A program made the translations under genes and the position numbers. From assembly GCA_030035585.1 (NCBI GenBank), contig CM057463.1, forward strand, positions 140,090,736 to 140,154,735: a stretch of DNA of 64,000 nt, in the 5' to 3' direction. How positions within the stretch are numbered: the stretch's first letter is position 1; every line of letters starts with the position of its first letter. The notes beneath the pieces are model-generated. The model worked only from the letters and a program-made list of their open reading frames with translations, had not been told where the DNA came from and ran no database searches. Origin of the DNA: Dugong dugon (taxonomy: Eukaryota; Chordata; Mammalia; Sirenia; Dugongidae). Below, one piece after another: positions 46,996 to 58,340 of this stretch.

Positions 46996-47600
46996 AGCAT
47001 AGAGTCAAGACAAATTCATGAATGACTGGTGACATGAGGATAAAACCAAAAATCCTGACCTGAGCAACAGGAAGGATGGAGTTAGTATCAACTAAGATAC
47101 AGAAGGCTGCAGACAGAGCAGATTTGCAGTGGAGGAAGATCCAGAGTTGAGTTTAGAAAATGGTTACTAGAAATTCAAGTGACAATGTAAAATCAGCAGT
47201 TAGATTTAGAAATGGAGTTCAGGAGATAGTTCTGAATAGAGACACAGTGACCAGTGAGATGGGAAAAAGAAAAAAACCCAAGATTATGCTGTATTATGGT
47301 ATTTAAGTGAAGTAATTTTATCCAGGAGAAGGAAATGATCAGTTGTGTCAAATGCTGCTGCTCAGTCAAGTAAGATGAGTAAAATGAGATATTTTCTATT
47401 AGAAATAGCAATAAGCAGGTCATGGGTGAGCTAGAGAAGAACAGTTTTTAAGGTGTAATGGTGGTCAAAGTCTGATTGGAATAGGTTTAAGAGAGAATGG
47501 AGTGAAGATAATTGAAGATAGATATAGCAATTGTTTTGAGTTGTATTATTTCAAAGGGAAGAAGGAAATGGGCCATAAGTTTGGCCAGGGATGTAGGGTT
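46996..47600 (-). mobile_element. L2 LINE fragment, antisense (continuation)
   Basis: Antisense L2 text resumes after L1-H: cctgagcaacaggaaggatg, gagttagtatcaactaagat, then gtgtcaaatgctgctgctca, gtcaagtaagatgagtaaaa and aaagtctgattggaataggt. Order and orientation match the piece at 45310-45805, so the two were one L2 before L1-H inserted. Confidence 0.78.
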
Positions 47601-47854
47601 AAAGGAATGTTTTGTTGTTGTGTGCCAATGAAAATGGACCTGAAGAAACTGAAAAACTGGTGATGTGGGACAGAGAATAAAGATTACCGGAGAGATGTCC
47701 TTAAGTAGAGGTTTTGCTATTTGGTGCGCAAATAGAGTCTAACTGAAGTTCTATTCTAATTTCTTCAGTCTCAGTGAGATAGAAAACAAGGTTTCAGCCC
47801 ATCTGCAAACTGCTTCCAAGTTTAAGAAAGGCATTTATTTAGATATTAATAGAG
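47601..47854. other. Unclassified spacer
   Basis: No recognised feature before RTE-4. Probably decayed L2. Confidence 0.35.
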
Positions 47855-48590
47855 TCTGAGAAGCAGGACTATATGAAGAATGTGGCATCAGGATTAGAGG
47901 AAGGCACATTAACAACCTGTGATATGATGACACAACTTTGCTTGCTGGAAGTGAAGAGAACTTGAAGCACTTACTGATAAAGATGAAAGACCACAGTCTT
48001 CAATATGGATTACACCTCAACATACCGAAAATAAAAATCCTCACAACTGGACCAAAGAGCAACATCATGATAAACAGAGAAAATACTGACATTGTCAAGG
48101 ATTTCATTTTACTTGGGTCCACAGTCAATAACCAAGCAACAGTCAAGAAATCAAATGACGTATTGCATTGGGCAAATCTGCTGCAAAAGACCTCTTTAAA
48201 GTTTTAAAAAGCAAAGATGTCACTTTGAGGACTAAGGTGTGCCTGGCCCAAGCCATGGTATTTTCAGTTGCCTCATACGCACGAGAAAGCTGGACAATGA
48301 ATAATGAAGGCCAAAGAAGAACTGATGCCTTTGAATTATGTGTTGGCAAAGAATATCGAATATACCATGGGCTGCCAGAAGAATGAACAGATTTGTCTTG
48401 GAAGAAGTACAGCCAGAATACTCCTTAGAAGCGAGGATGGAGAAACTTGGTTTCACTTACTTTGGACATGTTATCGGGAGGGATCAGTCCCTGGAGAAGG
48501 ACATCATGCTTGGCAAAGCTGAGAGTCAGCCAAAGAGAGGAAGACTCTCAACAAGATGGATTGACACACTGGCTTCAACAATGGGCTAAA
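47855..48590 (+). pseudogene. RTE-4 reverse transcriptase C-terminal part, broken
   Basis: The frame at 47938-48207 gives LAGSEENLKHLLIKMKDHSL and IVKDFILLGSTVN, RTE RT thumb-like blocks. The active-site box is lost: the codons at 47917-47928 read L-stop-Y-D-D, with the Ala codon of YADD deleted. Later pieces (LRTKVCLAQAMVFSVASYA; RDQSLEKDIMLGKAE) are in other frames. It has no upstream endonuclease. Confidence 0.9.
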
Positions 48591-48700
48591 GGATAGTAAT
48601 GATTGTGAGGATGGTGCAGGACCAGGTAGTGTTTTGTTCTGTTGTCCATAGGGTCACTATGAGTCAGAACCAACTGGATGGCACCTAATAACAACAACAA
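47855..48700 (+). mobile_element. RTE-4: 5'-truncated RTE LINE
   Basis: It starts in the RT palm (gaagcaggactatatgaaga) and runs to the 3' terminus (ccaactggatggcacctaat followed by aacaacaacaa). About 0.85 kb. A MIR follows directly. Confidence 0.95.
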
Positions 48701-48702
48701 GA

Positions 48703-48805
48703 GAGACCTGTCACTTCCTGTATGATCTTGGGCATACTACTTCCTTTCTTTGAGAGTTAGCTTTCTTATCTGCCAGCTGGACATAATAACAGTATTTTTA
48801 CTTTG
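48703..48805 (+). mobile_element. MIR fragment, sense
   Basis: gtcacttcctgtatgatctt, gggcatactacttcctttct, tcttatctgccagctgg and cataataacagtattt follow the MIR core order. Confidence 0.75.
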
Positions 48806-51056
48806 CCATTTTGTTAATTCAATCAATCAATAATAGGTAAAAACTACTAATAAGTAATTTGTTAAGAAATGTATCCCTATTTTTCTCTATGATTTAATCA
48901 GATCTAAACTATAAGAGTTCTTCTATTGGACAAGCTATCTTTCCATGAGAAAAAAGTCATTTCATAGGAAAATACATTTGCTGACTCTTATATTTTCTTC
49001 TTTTTCAAATTCAGGATACACAGAGCTCAATATGGAGCTCTTGTGGATATTTATAAACTGGGAAGTAACTGAATATGAAAGTAAAAAACAATGTTATATG
49101 GCATATTAATTGTTTATGATATAATTAGCTTGCCTTAAATTCTATGAAATAATAGGGCAGGTATATTAATACAGTATCTAGTGAAATCTTTTTCTTTAAT
49201 GTTCCACCTAGCTATAAAGTTCTATGATTATTAATTTTAGTATATGAAAATGAATATATATTAAGTAAAAAGTAACATCTAAATTATATGCAGTTATGGT
49301 TAATTTTTCCATATTTGTTAAATTTAAAAACTTCTCAAAAGTCATTGAAGTTGAAAGTAACAGTAGAAATGTATAAAATGAAAAGGCCCATAACCATGTC
49401 AAAATTCAAGTGGAATATAATATGAAAAAGTACATAAAATGACAGAACATATCACAGCTATGATAAAAATAGAGACTGAGCAGCATCAGCATCATGCAAA
49501 ACAGTTGTGTATAAAAGAGCTGTTAACAAGAAGAGTATTTGAAAGGAAATTAGCAATAATGTTATGGTTTACTAAATAATAATAATAATGAAAATTTATG
49601 AAGGAATTCAAATAATTATAAATATTAAAATTCTATTCAATACCCAGTAGTATTTTAAATGAGAGATTCCTCAGGTATTAGATAGGTACAACCTTTGCTT
49701 ATTTACTGGTCTTGGATCATTCCTAGAATAAGCAAAACATACTCCTTACAGTTTTCAATTACTAAATAACTTCCACAATGAACAGTGATTGGTTTGTTTC
49801 AACAGTATGGTCAAATTAGCAATGCCAAGGAAACAGCAGAATATTTCACCTTTCTCATTTTTACAAAGATACGAGAGGACAGAAAAAACATAATTGTCAA
49901 ACTATACATCACCTATGTTGGTATTGTAATGTATATATTTCTGAAACTAAAACATATTTTCTCTAATTATAAAATAATTATAAAAAGTGTGAGTCAATAA
50001 AATACCATAAAGAAGAGTCTATAAATCGCCCCAAATGTATCCATTCCATAGACGCTATTAACATTCTGGTATATTTTGTTTCAGATTTTTCTTTCTTTCA
50101 TATTACAGGGGTGTATGTGTGTCTAAGGAAGAAGTAACTCATGTATAAACTGAGCTGCCAGAGCTCCAGGATAAGAAAAGATTTCAGCTCGAAATCTCTG
50201 GATTCTGAAAATCATTGGGATTTAATAAAGCTGTTGTATAAAGCTAAGTGTTAATTTTATTAAATAAATGTGCACTGCCTTACATGGTATAATAATTAAA
50301 TTAAGTTTTAAATCTAAAATGTAGCACAGTATCAGATCTGGACATCAAACTGTTCTTGAGTTAAAAAGTTTAAGATTGATAATATACCAAAGCCATTCTA
50401 ATAATCATATTAAAATGCTGTTCCAAATTAGAATAAGCACAAGTTAATTGTCACAGTGAGTTTTAGTGTTATCAAGAATGTCTTCATTTTAAAAATCTTG
50501 CACAGACATTTAATTGTCTCACTGGACTTAACCTTATCTACCAGCTTAGCCTTAAAACAGGAATGTAATCCTATCTATTTTCTGACATTTAAGTTGTGTG
50601 AAAAGGTAAGAAGTAACTAGCATCAAATGTTTCTCAAATTAAAGTTCATCTGCTTTTAATTTTCCCTCAGACGTTGTATCAACATTCACTGTGGAAAATT
50701 TTTAACTTTCCATAGATTAGGCAAGATCGAGACAATTTAAAAGAGGGTAGAAAAATTGGCAGACTTGACCATTATGCAACAAGGTTAAAATGATCGCATC
50801 TAAAATATCCTAGTAAATGCTTGTTATTTTCTCACATGCCTTGCAAATGTTTCAGTTCAATGCTTTTGCTTATGTAATCTGCTCTCCTAAAACAGGACAT
50901 GGGAATTTATGTTGTCTCCTAAATTATTTTCTGGATTACTTTTTATGTAGGTGATATAACACTGACAAGTTCCAAGTAATCAGATTTTGAACTATGATTA
51001 ACTTAAACAGTTTATTGAGGCCTTAGAGTTGGTTTTTTTTAATATATATATATATA
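48806..51056. other. AT-rich unclassified DNA; possible old L1 3' UTR near 49860-50110
   Basis: No gene seen. The segment about 50020-50110 (taaatcgccccaaatgtatcc, gctattaacattctggtata) resembles the 3' UTR of old mammalian L1s, but this is tentative. The rest shows no family I recognise. A TA/T-rich run lies at 51038-51070. Confidence 0.45.
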
Positions 51057-51178
51057 TTTTTTTTTTTTTACTTTAGATGAAGATTTACAGAATAGTTTCT
51101 CATTAAACAGTCAGTACACATATTGTTTTATGACGTTGGTTAACAGCCCCACGACATGTCAACACGCTCCCTTCTCGA
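51057..51178 (-). mobile_element. L1-I: 5'-truncated L1 3' end
   Basis: The plus strand begins with poly(T) and ctttagatgaagatttacag, the complement of the L1 3' end. It continues through gtttctcattaaacagtcag and ggttaacagccccacgacat to accttggatg. About 120 bases of the L1-A/D/E/F 3' UTR. Confidence 0.88.
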
Positions 51179-51408
51179 CCTTGGATGACCTTTATTTTGG
51201 TGAAAATACACATAGCCAAAGTTACACCATTTCAAAAGTTTCTACATGTACAATTCAGTGACATCAATTACATTCTTCCAGTTGTGCTTCTATTCTCACC
51301 ATCCTTTTCCACATTATTCCATCACCATTATCTTCAGCTCACTGCCCCCAGGCTTCCCATCAAAACTTTTGAGTTGCTGTTGTCAATTTGATCTCACATA
51401 GATAATTC
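51179..51408 (-). mobile_element. Old L1 3' UTR fragment (L1MA-like), antisense
   Basis: tttattttggtgaaaataca, ttacaccatttcaaaagttt, ctacatgtacaattcagtg and catccttttccacattattc resemble the antisense 3' UTR of old L1s. The same sequence opens the window (1-77). In both places the 3' end of a younger L1 lies directly to the right. Confidence 0.65.
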
Positions 51409-52348
51409 TTTTTTTTCCTTTTTTGTACCTTAGATGAAGGTTTGCAGAACAAATAGTTTCTCATTAAACAGTTAGTACACATATTGCCCTGTGACAATGG
51501 TTAACAACCCCATGACATGTCAACACTGTCCTTTCTTAACCTTGGCTTCCCTATCACTAGCTTTCCTGTCCCCTCCTGCCTTCTAGTTCTTGTCCCTGGA
51601 CTGCTGTGCCTCGTTAGTCCCATTTTGTTTTATGGGGCTGTCCAATCCCCAGCTGAATGGTGAACTTTGGGAGTGACTTCACCACTGAGCTTAAAGGGTG
51701 TCCAAGGGCCATACTCTCAGGGTTCCTCCAGTCTGTCAGGCCAATACATCCAGTCTTTTTCGTGTGAGTTAGAATTTTGTTCTACATCCTTTTCCAGCTC
51801 TGTCCAGGAACCTGTATTGTGATCCAGGTCAGAGCAGTCAGTGGTGGTAGCCGGGCACCATCTAGCTGTACTGGACTCAGTCTGGTGGAGGCCTTGGTAG
51901 CTGTGGTCCATTAGTCCTTTGGACTAATCTTTTCCTTGTATCCTGTTCTCTTCATACTCCCTTGCTCCCAAAGGGGTAAGACCAGTGGAGTATCTTAGAT
52001 GGCCTCTCAGAGGCTTTTAAGACCCCAGATGCTACTCACCAAGGTAGAATGTATAACGTTGTCTTTATAAACTGTGTTATGCCAATTGAGCTAGATGTTC
52101 CCCAAGACCATGGTCTCCACAGCCTTCCACTCAGCAATTCAGTCCCTCAGGGAATTTGGAAGTGTCTAAGGAGCTTCCATGACCTATCCTTGTACAAGTT
52201 GTGCTGGCTTCCCCAGTATTGTGTACTGTTTTATCCTTCACCAAAGTTACCACTTATCTATTGTCTATTTAGTTCCCTCCTCACCCTTCTCATCCCTCGT
52301 AACCATCAAAGATTCTTTCTTTTTGTGTGTAAACTTTTTCATGAGTTT

Positions 52349-52891
52349 TTACAATAGCGGTCTCATCCAATATTTGTCCTTTTGTGATCGACTTACTTCA
52401 CTTAGCAGAATATCCTCCAGTTTCATCCATGTTCTGAGATACTTCACAGATACATCATTGTTCTTTATTGTTGCAAAATACTCCATTGTGTGTATGTACC
52501 ACAGTTTGTTTATCCATTCATCTGTTGATGGGCATCTAGGTTGTTCCCATCTTTTTGCTACTGTGAACAATGCTGCAATGAACATGGGTGTGCATATATC
52601 TATTCGTGTGACCGCTTTTATTTCTCTAGGATATATTTCTAGGAGGGGGATTGCATTTTGTAGTGCTTTTTTTTGTGGTGCTGACGTTTTCTTTGTTCCT
52701 CTTACTCTCCTGTGCTGAGTTCCTTTTGTTTGTGGATTTTTGTTTGTTTCTACAGAGACTTTACGTTTTTCTTCTTTATTTTGATGAGTAGGTTTGTTAA
52801 CTTTCTTTGTGGTTACCGAGAAATTTACCCTTATCTTCCTAGATTTGAACCAGTCTGTTATTACTTGGCATCGCCTTGCCTTCCTCTCCAT
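52349..52891 (-). pseudogene. ORF2: L1-F deletion-joined frame: spacer translation fused to ORF2 C-terminus
   Basis: This 180-residue open frame has two parts. The first 85 or so residues are a translation of the spacer between ORF1 and ORF2 (MERKARRCQVITDWFKSRKI), which is not coding in an intact L1. From about 52655 downward it is the ORF2 C-terminal end ([50 protein letters not shown]), with the natural ORF2 stop. The join lies at the position of the ORF2 ATG. There is no endonuclease or RT domain. The frame is open by chance of the deletion; I infer no function. Confidence 0.85.
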
Positions 52892-53059
52892 TAGAAGGTT
52901 CTATATCTATACCGTTTATTTCCTCTTTTATTGTTCCGATGTTGTTTCACTTACAGATTAACATCTCTGGTTCATTGTTGTAATTCTTATGGTTTTGCAT
53001 AGTCCTTAAGAGTTCATTTCCGAGGTTTGTATATGGCTAGTATAATCCTGTGTCATATA

Positions 53060-54117
53060 TTCAGCCTGTGGTCTGATGTTGTTTGTTCTCAGATCGAAGG
53101 ACTCCCTTTAATAAGTCTTATAAGTTTGGTTTGGTTTTTACATAGTCCCTTAATTTCTGTTTATCTGGAAATGACCTAATTTCACTATCATATCTGAATG
53201 AGATTTTTGCAGGATATATTATTCTTGGCTGGCAATCTTTTTCTTCAAGGTTTTATGTATGTCATCCCATTGCCTTCTCGCCTGCATGATTTCTGTTGAA
53301 TAATCCGAGTTTAGTCTTATTGTTTCTCCTCTGTATGTGACTTTTTGTTTTTCTCAAGCTGCTCTCAGGATTCTTTGTCTTTGGTTTTAGCGAGTGTGAT
53401 TATGATATGCCTTCGTGATTTTCTTTTGGGGTCTACCCAATATGGGGTTTGTTGCGCTTCTTGGATGGTCAGCTTTTCATCTTTCATGATATTGGGGATG
53501 TTTTCTGTCAGCAATTCTTCAATGATCCTCTCTGTGTTTTCTGTTTTCTCCCCTTGTTCTGGAACTCTGATCATTCTCAGAGTTTTGCTTTTGATTGTAT
53601 CCCACATAATTCTCAGGGTTTCTTCATTTTACTTCATTCTTTTTTCTGATTTTTCCTCACAGTTGTATCCAGTTGTTTGCCTTCAGTTTTGCTGATCCTA
53701 TTTTCCATCATTTCAAACCTGCTCCTCAGCCCTTCTATGACACTGTCCGTTTCTGAAATCTGGTTTTTTATCTTTTGGATTTCTGATTGTTGTTTTTGTA
53801 TGATTTCTGGTTGTGAATTTATTTTAGAATTTTGTTCCTGTATTATTTTGAATTCTTCTATTTTTTTTTTTGTCTGTATTTCCCGTGAATTTCTCTGCCG
53901 CTTCCATGAATTTGTCTATTTTTTCCTCATTTTTGTCTGCTTTTTGCTTCAACTCTTGAATAATTCTGAATATTAGAGATTTGAATTCCCTATCAGTTAG
54001 GTCTAGTGCCTTTTCTTCTACTGGAAGGTCATCTGGTGTTTTAATTTGGATGCCTACTGGAACCATCCTGTCCTATATTTGTAAATGTTTTGATACTGTC
54101 TGCTGTCTTTGGGGCAT
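53060..54117 (-). pseudogene. ORF1: L1-F ORF1, broken
   Basis: Start complement at 54115-54117, MPQRQQTVSKHLQI then a stop. An open stretch at 53824-54066 covers VPVGIQIKTPDDLPVEEKAL and the coiled-coil start (FRIIQELKQKADKNEEKIDK). The RRM-like part is at 53365-53607 (MWDTIKSKTLRMIRVPEQGE). The C-terminal part (complement of about 53080-53340) is in another frame. The lower boundary is approximate. Confidence 0.85.
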
Positions 54118-55574
54118 TCAGGGGTTATTTTCCTCATTTATTGAGGGTTGATTTGTTTGTTTTGTCCTGCTTTTTTGTTTTGTTTGGTTATGTCTGTGCA
54201 GGCGGACTATACTTTGTTGTTTGCTCATCTGTGCGCAGGATACTTTTCACTCCTTCTCCAATGGGCAGGGTCAGTCACTCAGGTATGGTACAGCAGGGCA
54301 GGTCCAGCTGAAGGGGAGATGCTGGGATGCGTTGTTTGTGGCACGTATCAGGGCTGACAGTGTGGACCAGGAATCAGTGCAGGGTAGGTTCCAGTAGGCC
54401 ATGCCTGTGCTGGTTGGGAGTGTGATGTTTAGCACACAGTGCAAGTAGGCAGGAAGGAGGAGGTAGATTGTGATGTGTGGAGCTAAGATGGGTATGGGAA
54501 AGAAGAGAAAGAGGAGAGAGGAACAGGAGCCAAAAACATATACACAAACAAAAAAGAGTGCTAAGGGAGCTTGCTATTGGAGTGGAGAGATGAGAGACTG
54601 AAAAACGGGGGAAAAAGAAAGAAAAAGGGTAAAAGAAAAAAATGAATAAATCAAGAGACTAGAAATGAAGAAGGACAAAAAGGGAATAAGAGAGAGCAGA
54701 AAACAAAACAAACAAACAAACAAAAAACCCCAAAAAATTACAAAACCGAGAAAAGAAATGCCCCCAGGGATGTCCCTGTGTGTCTGTGCAGAGTAAGTGA
54801 CTAGCTTCCAAGCTGCGTGGTACTGCCCGGCTAGAAGGGGCTCCCAAGCTGAGAAAAGGAAAAGAAAACAAATAAGCAAATCAAAACAGAACAAATCTGA
54901 GCAAACAAACCAACAAAAAAGTCCCAGGGGTCCCACCAGCGTGGCGGCATGGTCCAGGAAGCAGTTTCACAGTCGAGTGGTGATTTTCGCAGCCTTTCAG
55001 GAAGAAGCAAAGATGGTGCACGGAGCCAAGTATTTGAGAGAAAGGAGCAGGAGGTTGTGAGAGGTAAGGAAGAAATCTAAAGAAGTGAAAAAAAGCAAAA
55101 CCAGCAGCCAACAAAAGGCACTCAGGCAGCCGGTCAGTGTGTGTGGGTGGAATCCAAGAGACACCGGGGTGAAGCTTGTGCTTCCTGGCCAAAAGACTGT
55201 AGTTGCAGGAAGCCGAGAAGGCTAAGCTGGGGGTGAAGAGGAGTGGGGGTGGGAAAGTCTGTATCGCTGGTTACTGGTTCTTCTGTCTCCTGCTAGAAGC
55301 TCCGTGAAGCTGCTTTCTCGGAACCCCTGTTGGCTGATCTCCGATCCATGCTTCAGTAGCTAATAGGGGACCTCTGCATGTATCTCTCCTCGCTCTCTGT
55401 TCTTGGTCAGTTTCTTATTCCATTCGGTGCTTGGCTGAGTTCTTTCTCTCTTCATTTGATGCTTAGGGTTTCAGGATTGATGTGTGACCCTGTTTGACTT
55501 AGTTGTTCTGATCTTTGTTGTGGAGGACTGGCGTGGTGCTTCTGACTATAGTGCCATGTGGCCTGGAAGTTCCG
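54118..55574 (-). promoter_or_regulatory. 5' UTR/promoter region of L1-F
   Basis: About 1.45 kb, matching the L1-A 5' UTR but with the aggaagaagcaaagatgg unit present once (near 55000). Purine-rich on the plus strand. Confidence 0.65.
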
Positions 55575-57965
55575 AAGCCTCAGAGTTTTTAACATAACAC
55601 TATATTGAGAAATATTTCACAATATTGCAATATCTCTGAGGTTAAATGAGTTGAGTTCTGAACAACAAAATGTCGTCCTACAGTTTTATTTATACACGTT
55701 GCTTATAAACTTTATCTCAAATTATTTCTTCTTCATTTCAAAGTTGTCTCATGCACTATTTATATACAGTACAGATATAAACCCAAAAGTCATCAGATAT
55801 GAAGGCATTTACAAACTAATGTGAATGTAGTCCAAACAATAGATAAGAGAATCATATTACCCGTCATTACATTTTCAGATTAATAAATGATGATCTAATA
55901 ATTTTTTGTTATTAGATTAAGAGCATACTTAATAAATACAAAGAACACCTGCTGCAAACATATAAACAAGTTTTAGATTTTATCAAAACCACAGTTTAAT
56001 GGAAATGTACATAAAAATTTTGGACTTCAAGTAAGTCCGTTTATATGCATATAGATGTTCTCACAGGCTGTATAAAATCCTCACCATGTTCACTGCAAGA
56101 TGGATATATACACCATTTACTTCAGCTCACAGTGTGGGCATAAAACTACCTACAGAATGTTTTTATAGAGTTTAAAAGAGTTCTAATCATCCATGCCAAT
56201 GGCACTCTTCCCTCCACACAGAACTGCTTTTGAAACCAAGCATTCATTTGCTAAAACAAGGGATTTGCTGTGAAGGAGACTGATTATCCTAGGGCCTGAC
56301 CTAATTGGAAGATTAGATATGGTCTCTACCCTGGATGGCATGGTTTACAGCGAAAAAATGAAACCAAAAAAGAACAAACTTCTTTTGGACTCCAGTGTAC
56401 TTTTATTTAATTCTAGTTTTCTTTAAATAGAAACATGCAGTATTGCAAATGTCAGGTTGGTGAAATTAGTGTGTTATGAGTTACAAACTCATAGAGTTCA
56501 CTGTGTCATTTCTTTAGTGGCGAGTACATACATATTTGCTCGTATCCCATAAAAAAACACTACAAAAGAAGTGATTGTTTTGTCATATTCCTCTGAATTA
56601 AAGTCACTATAGAATAGATAAAAAAGCAGTGACGAGAGATTGAGAATCTCAATATAAGTGTTTTGTTTTTACATTACATAAAAAACTGTATATTGGTTAC
56701 ATTATTTAAGGCAAGTCAATATGACACAGCTATCTTGTGGGGAAGGATACAAAGATAATATTATTCCTTCACACACACACACACACACATTTTCGATTGC
56801 CAGTTAGGTATCGTTTTTTTCTTCAGACACAGACATCACTTCATTGCTGTAGCTAATTGCATTTTTCTTCCTAGCCTTTGACAACCAGACCTTTGTTAAC
56901 GCTCATCCATCCAAAACCTGACAAAAGACCCAAGATGCTCATGTAAATTGCACTTTCCCGAAGTACTGTCCTCTTCCTCCATGCAGATACAGATTCATGA
57001 CCCCCTCCCTTTTTTGTTCCTTCCCTTTGTTTCCACTTTATCTGTCATGCTTGGGAAAAGTGGTTATTCACAAGCTTTAAAAAACGTTATACTTTGTTTA
57101 CATAGTAAATCAAGTAATAATCAACTTAATTATGAAGCTAGATTTTTTTTGCTCAAAATGCAAAAAACAAAAAAGATAGTTTATTCCAGTTGAACTTCAA
57201 AATAGATCCATTTTCCACAATGAAGACTTCTTTCTATTCATTGTTTCACCCCTTCTTGAACTCCTGAGATAAAACCAAGCTTTATTATCCTCCTTTACTG
57301 AAGATAAAAGGAAGAAGAAGTTGTCAAGTAGAAATACTCAAGCAGAAGTGCAGGAATGAATAGTTCCTAAAATATTTAGTTTATAATAGTCAATTTTACA
57401 ACTTTATGCTTTCTTATTGCCTTCAGTATAATTTGCTTTAAGCATTAATTACTCAGAATTTCTGTGGTTGGAAAACCTTAAGTAACTTAAAAATAATTTT
57501 AAGATGCTAAGAAACCACTATAATGGTGTTTTTTTAAAGGAAGGTTATTATACACTCAAATGGCATAGGGAACATAAATACGTATGTAGATACATCCATT
57601 TTCTAGAATCAAGACTTTCTATTCATTTTCTCTTCCTTTATATATTTAACTTCATATATTTTAATGTTCAATTTTTTTGGACATTAAGTCGCTGTAAGAG
57701 AGGACAGAAATAGATAATTTATAAAATAGAAAATTTATCCAAGTTGAAGCAAACCACAATATTTTAGAATTTAAAGAACGCATAAAGATCAAACTAATAC
57801 ATATATAATTTTCTGACTTTAATTTTTATGCTTCCCAATTTTACTTGAATTAAAATTGGCTGAAAAGTTAGTAAAATGATAAACATAAGGTTGTTAGAGA
57901 TACTGTCCATATCTTCCATTCACAATAACATCATACTAAATTTAGTATCTACCACTCTTCTGTCA
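55575..57965. other. AT-rich unclassified DNA with a short (CA)n
   Basis: I recognise no gene and no repeat family in this 2.4 kb, apart from a short CA repeat at 56770-56790. Open frames at 56948-57193 and 57504-57713 are short and AT-biased, with no motif. It is a good candidate for genuinely unique DNA. Confidence 0.5.
56770..56790. repeat. (CA)n microsatellite
   Basis: About ten CA dinucleotides (cacacacacacacacacaca). Confidence 0.95.
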
Positions 57966-58340
57966 GTTTGTTGTACTGTGGTGGCTTATGTGTTGCTGTG
58001 ATGCTGGAAGCTATGCCAGCAGTATTTCAAATATCAACAGGGTCATCCATCGTGGAGCTTCCAGACTAAGACAGACTAGGAAGAAGGACCTGGCAATCTA
58101 CTTCTAAAAAAATTGGCCAGTGAAATCTTTATGAACAGCAGCAGAACACTGTCCGATATACTGCCAGAAGATGAGCCTATAAAGACTGGAAGGCACTCAA
58201 AATATGACTAGGGGAGAGCTGCTTCCTCAAAGTAGAGTTGATTTTAATGACACAGATGTAGTATAACTTTCAGGACCTTTATTTGCTGATGTGGCACAAC
58301 TCAAAATGAGAAGAAACATCTGCAAATATCCATTAATAAT
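57966..58340 (+). promoter_or_regulatory. 5' UTR of RTE-5
   Basis: It contains gtgttgctgtgatgctggaa, gtggagcttccagactaaga and ctggcaatctacttctaaaa. The latter two blocks recur in the composite SINE at 11470-11812, and the last also in the AfroSINE variants. Promoter role is inferred. Confidence 0.65.

Larger units (their letters stand above)
51409..55574 (-). mobile_element. L1-F: L1 LINE with ORF2 almost fully deleted
   Basis: The 3' end has a poly(A) (T run at 51409-51424) and ttagatgaaggtttgcagaa. Going upstream on the minus strand come a complete 3' UTR, the last 100 or so codons of ORF2, then directly the ORF1-ORF2 spacer, ORF1 and a 5' UTR ending near 55574 (complement of gtggcctggaagttcc). 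Compared with L1-A about 3.5 kb is missing at 52655. Confidence 0.93.

Noticed and set aside
57190-57640. Direct repeat (agatccattttc... and tacatccattttc...) in the unclassified region
   Set aside because: The match is short, AT-rich and broken; it may be chance, so I do not list it as a feature.
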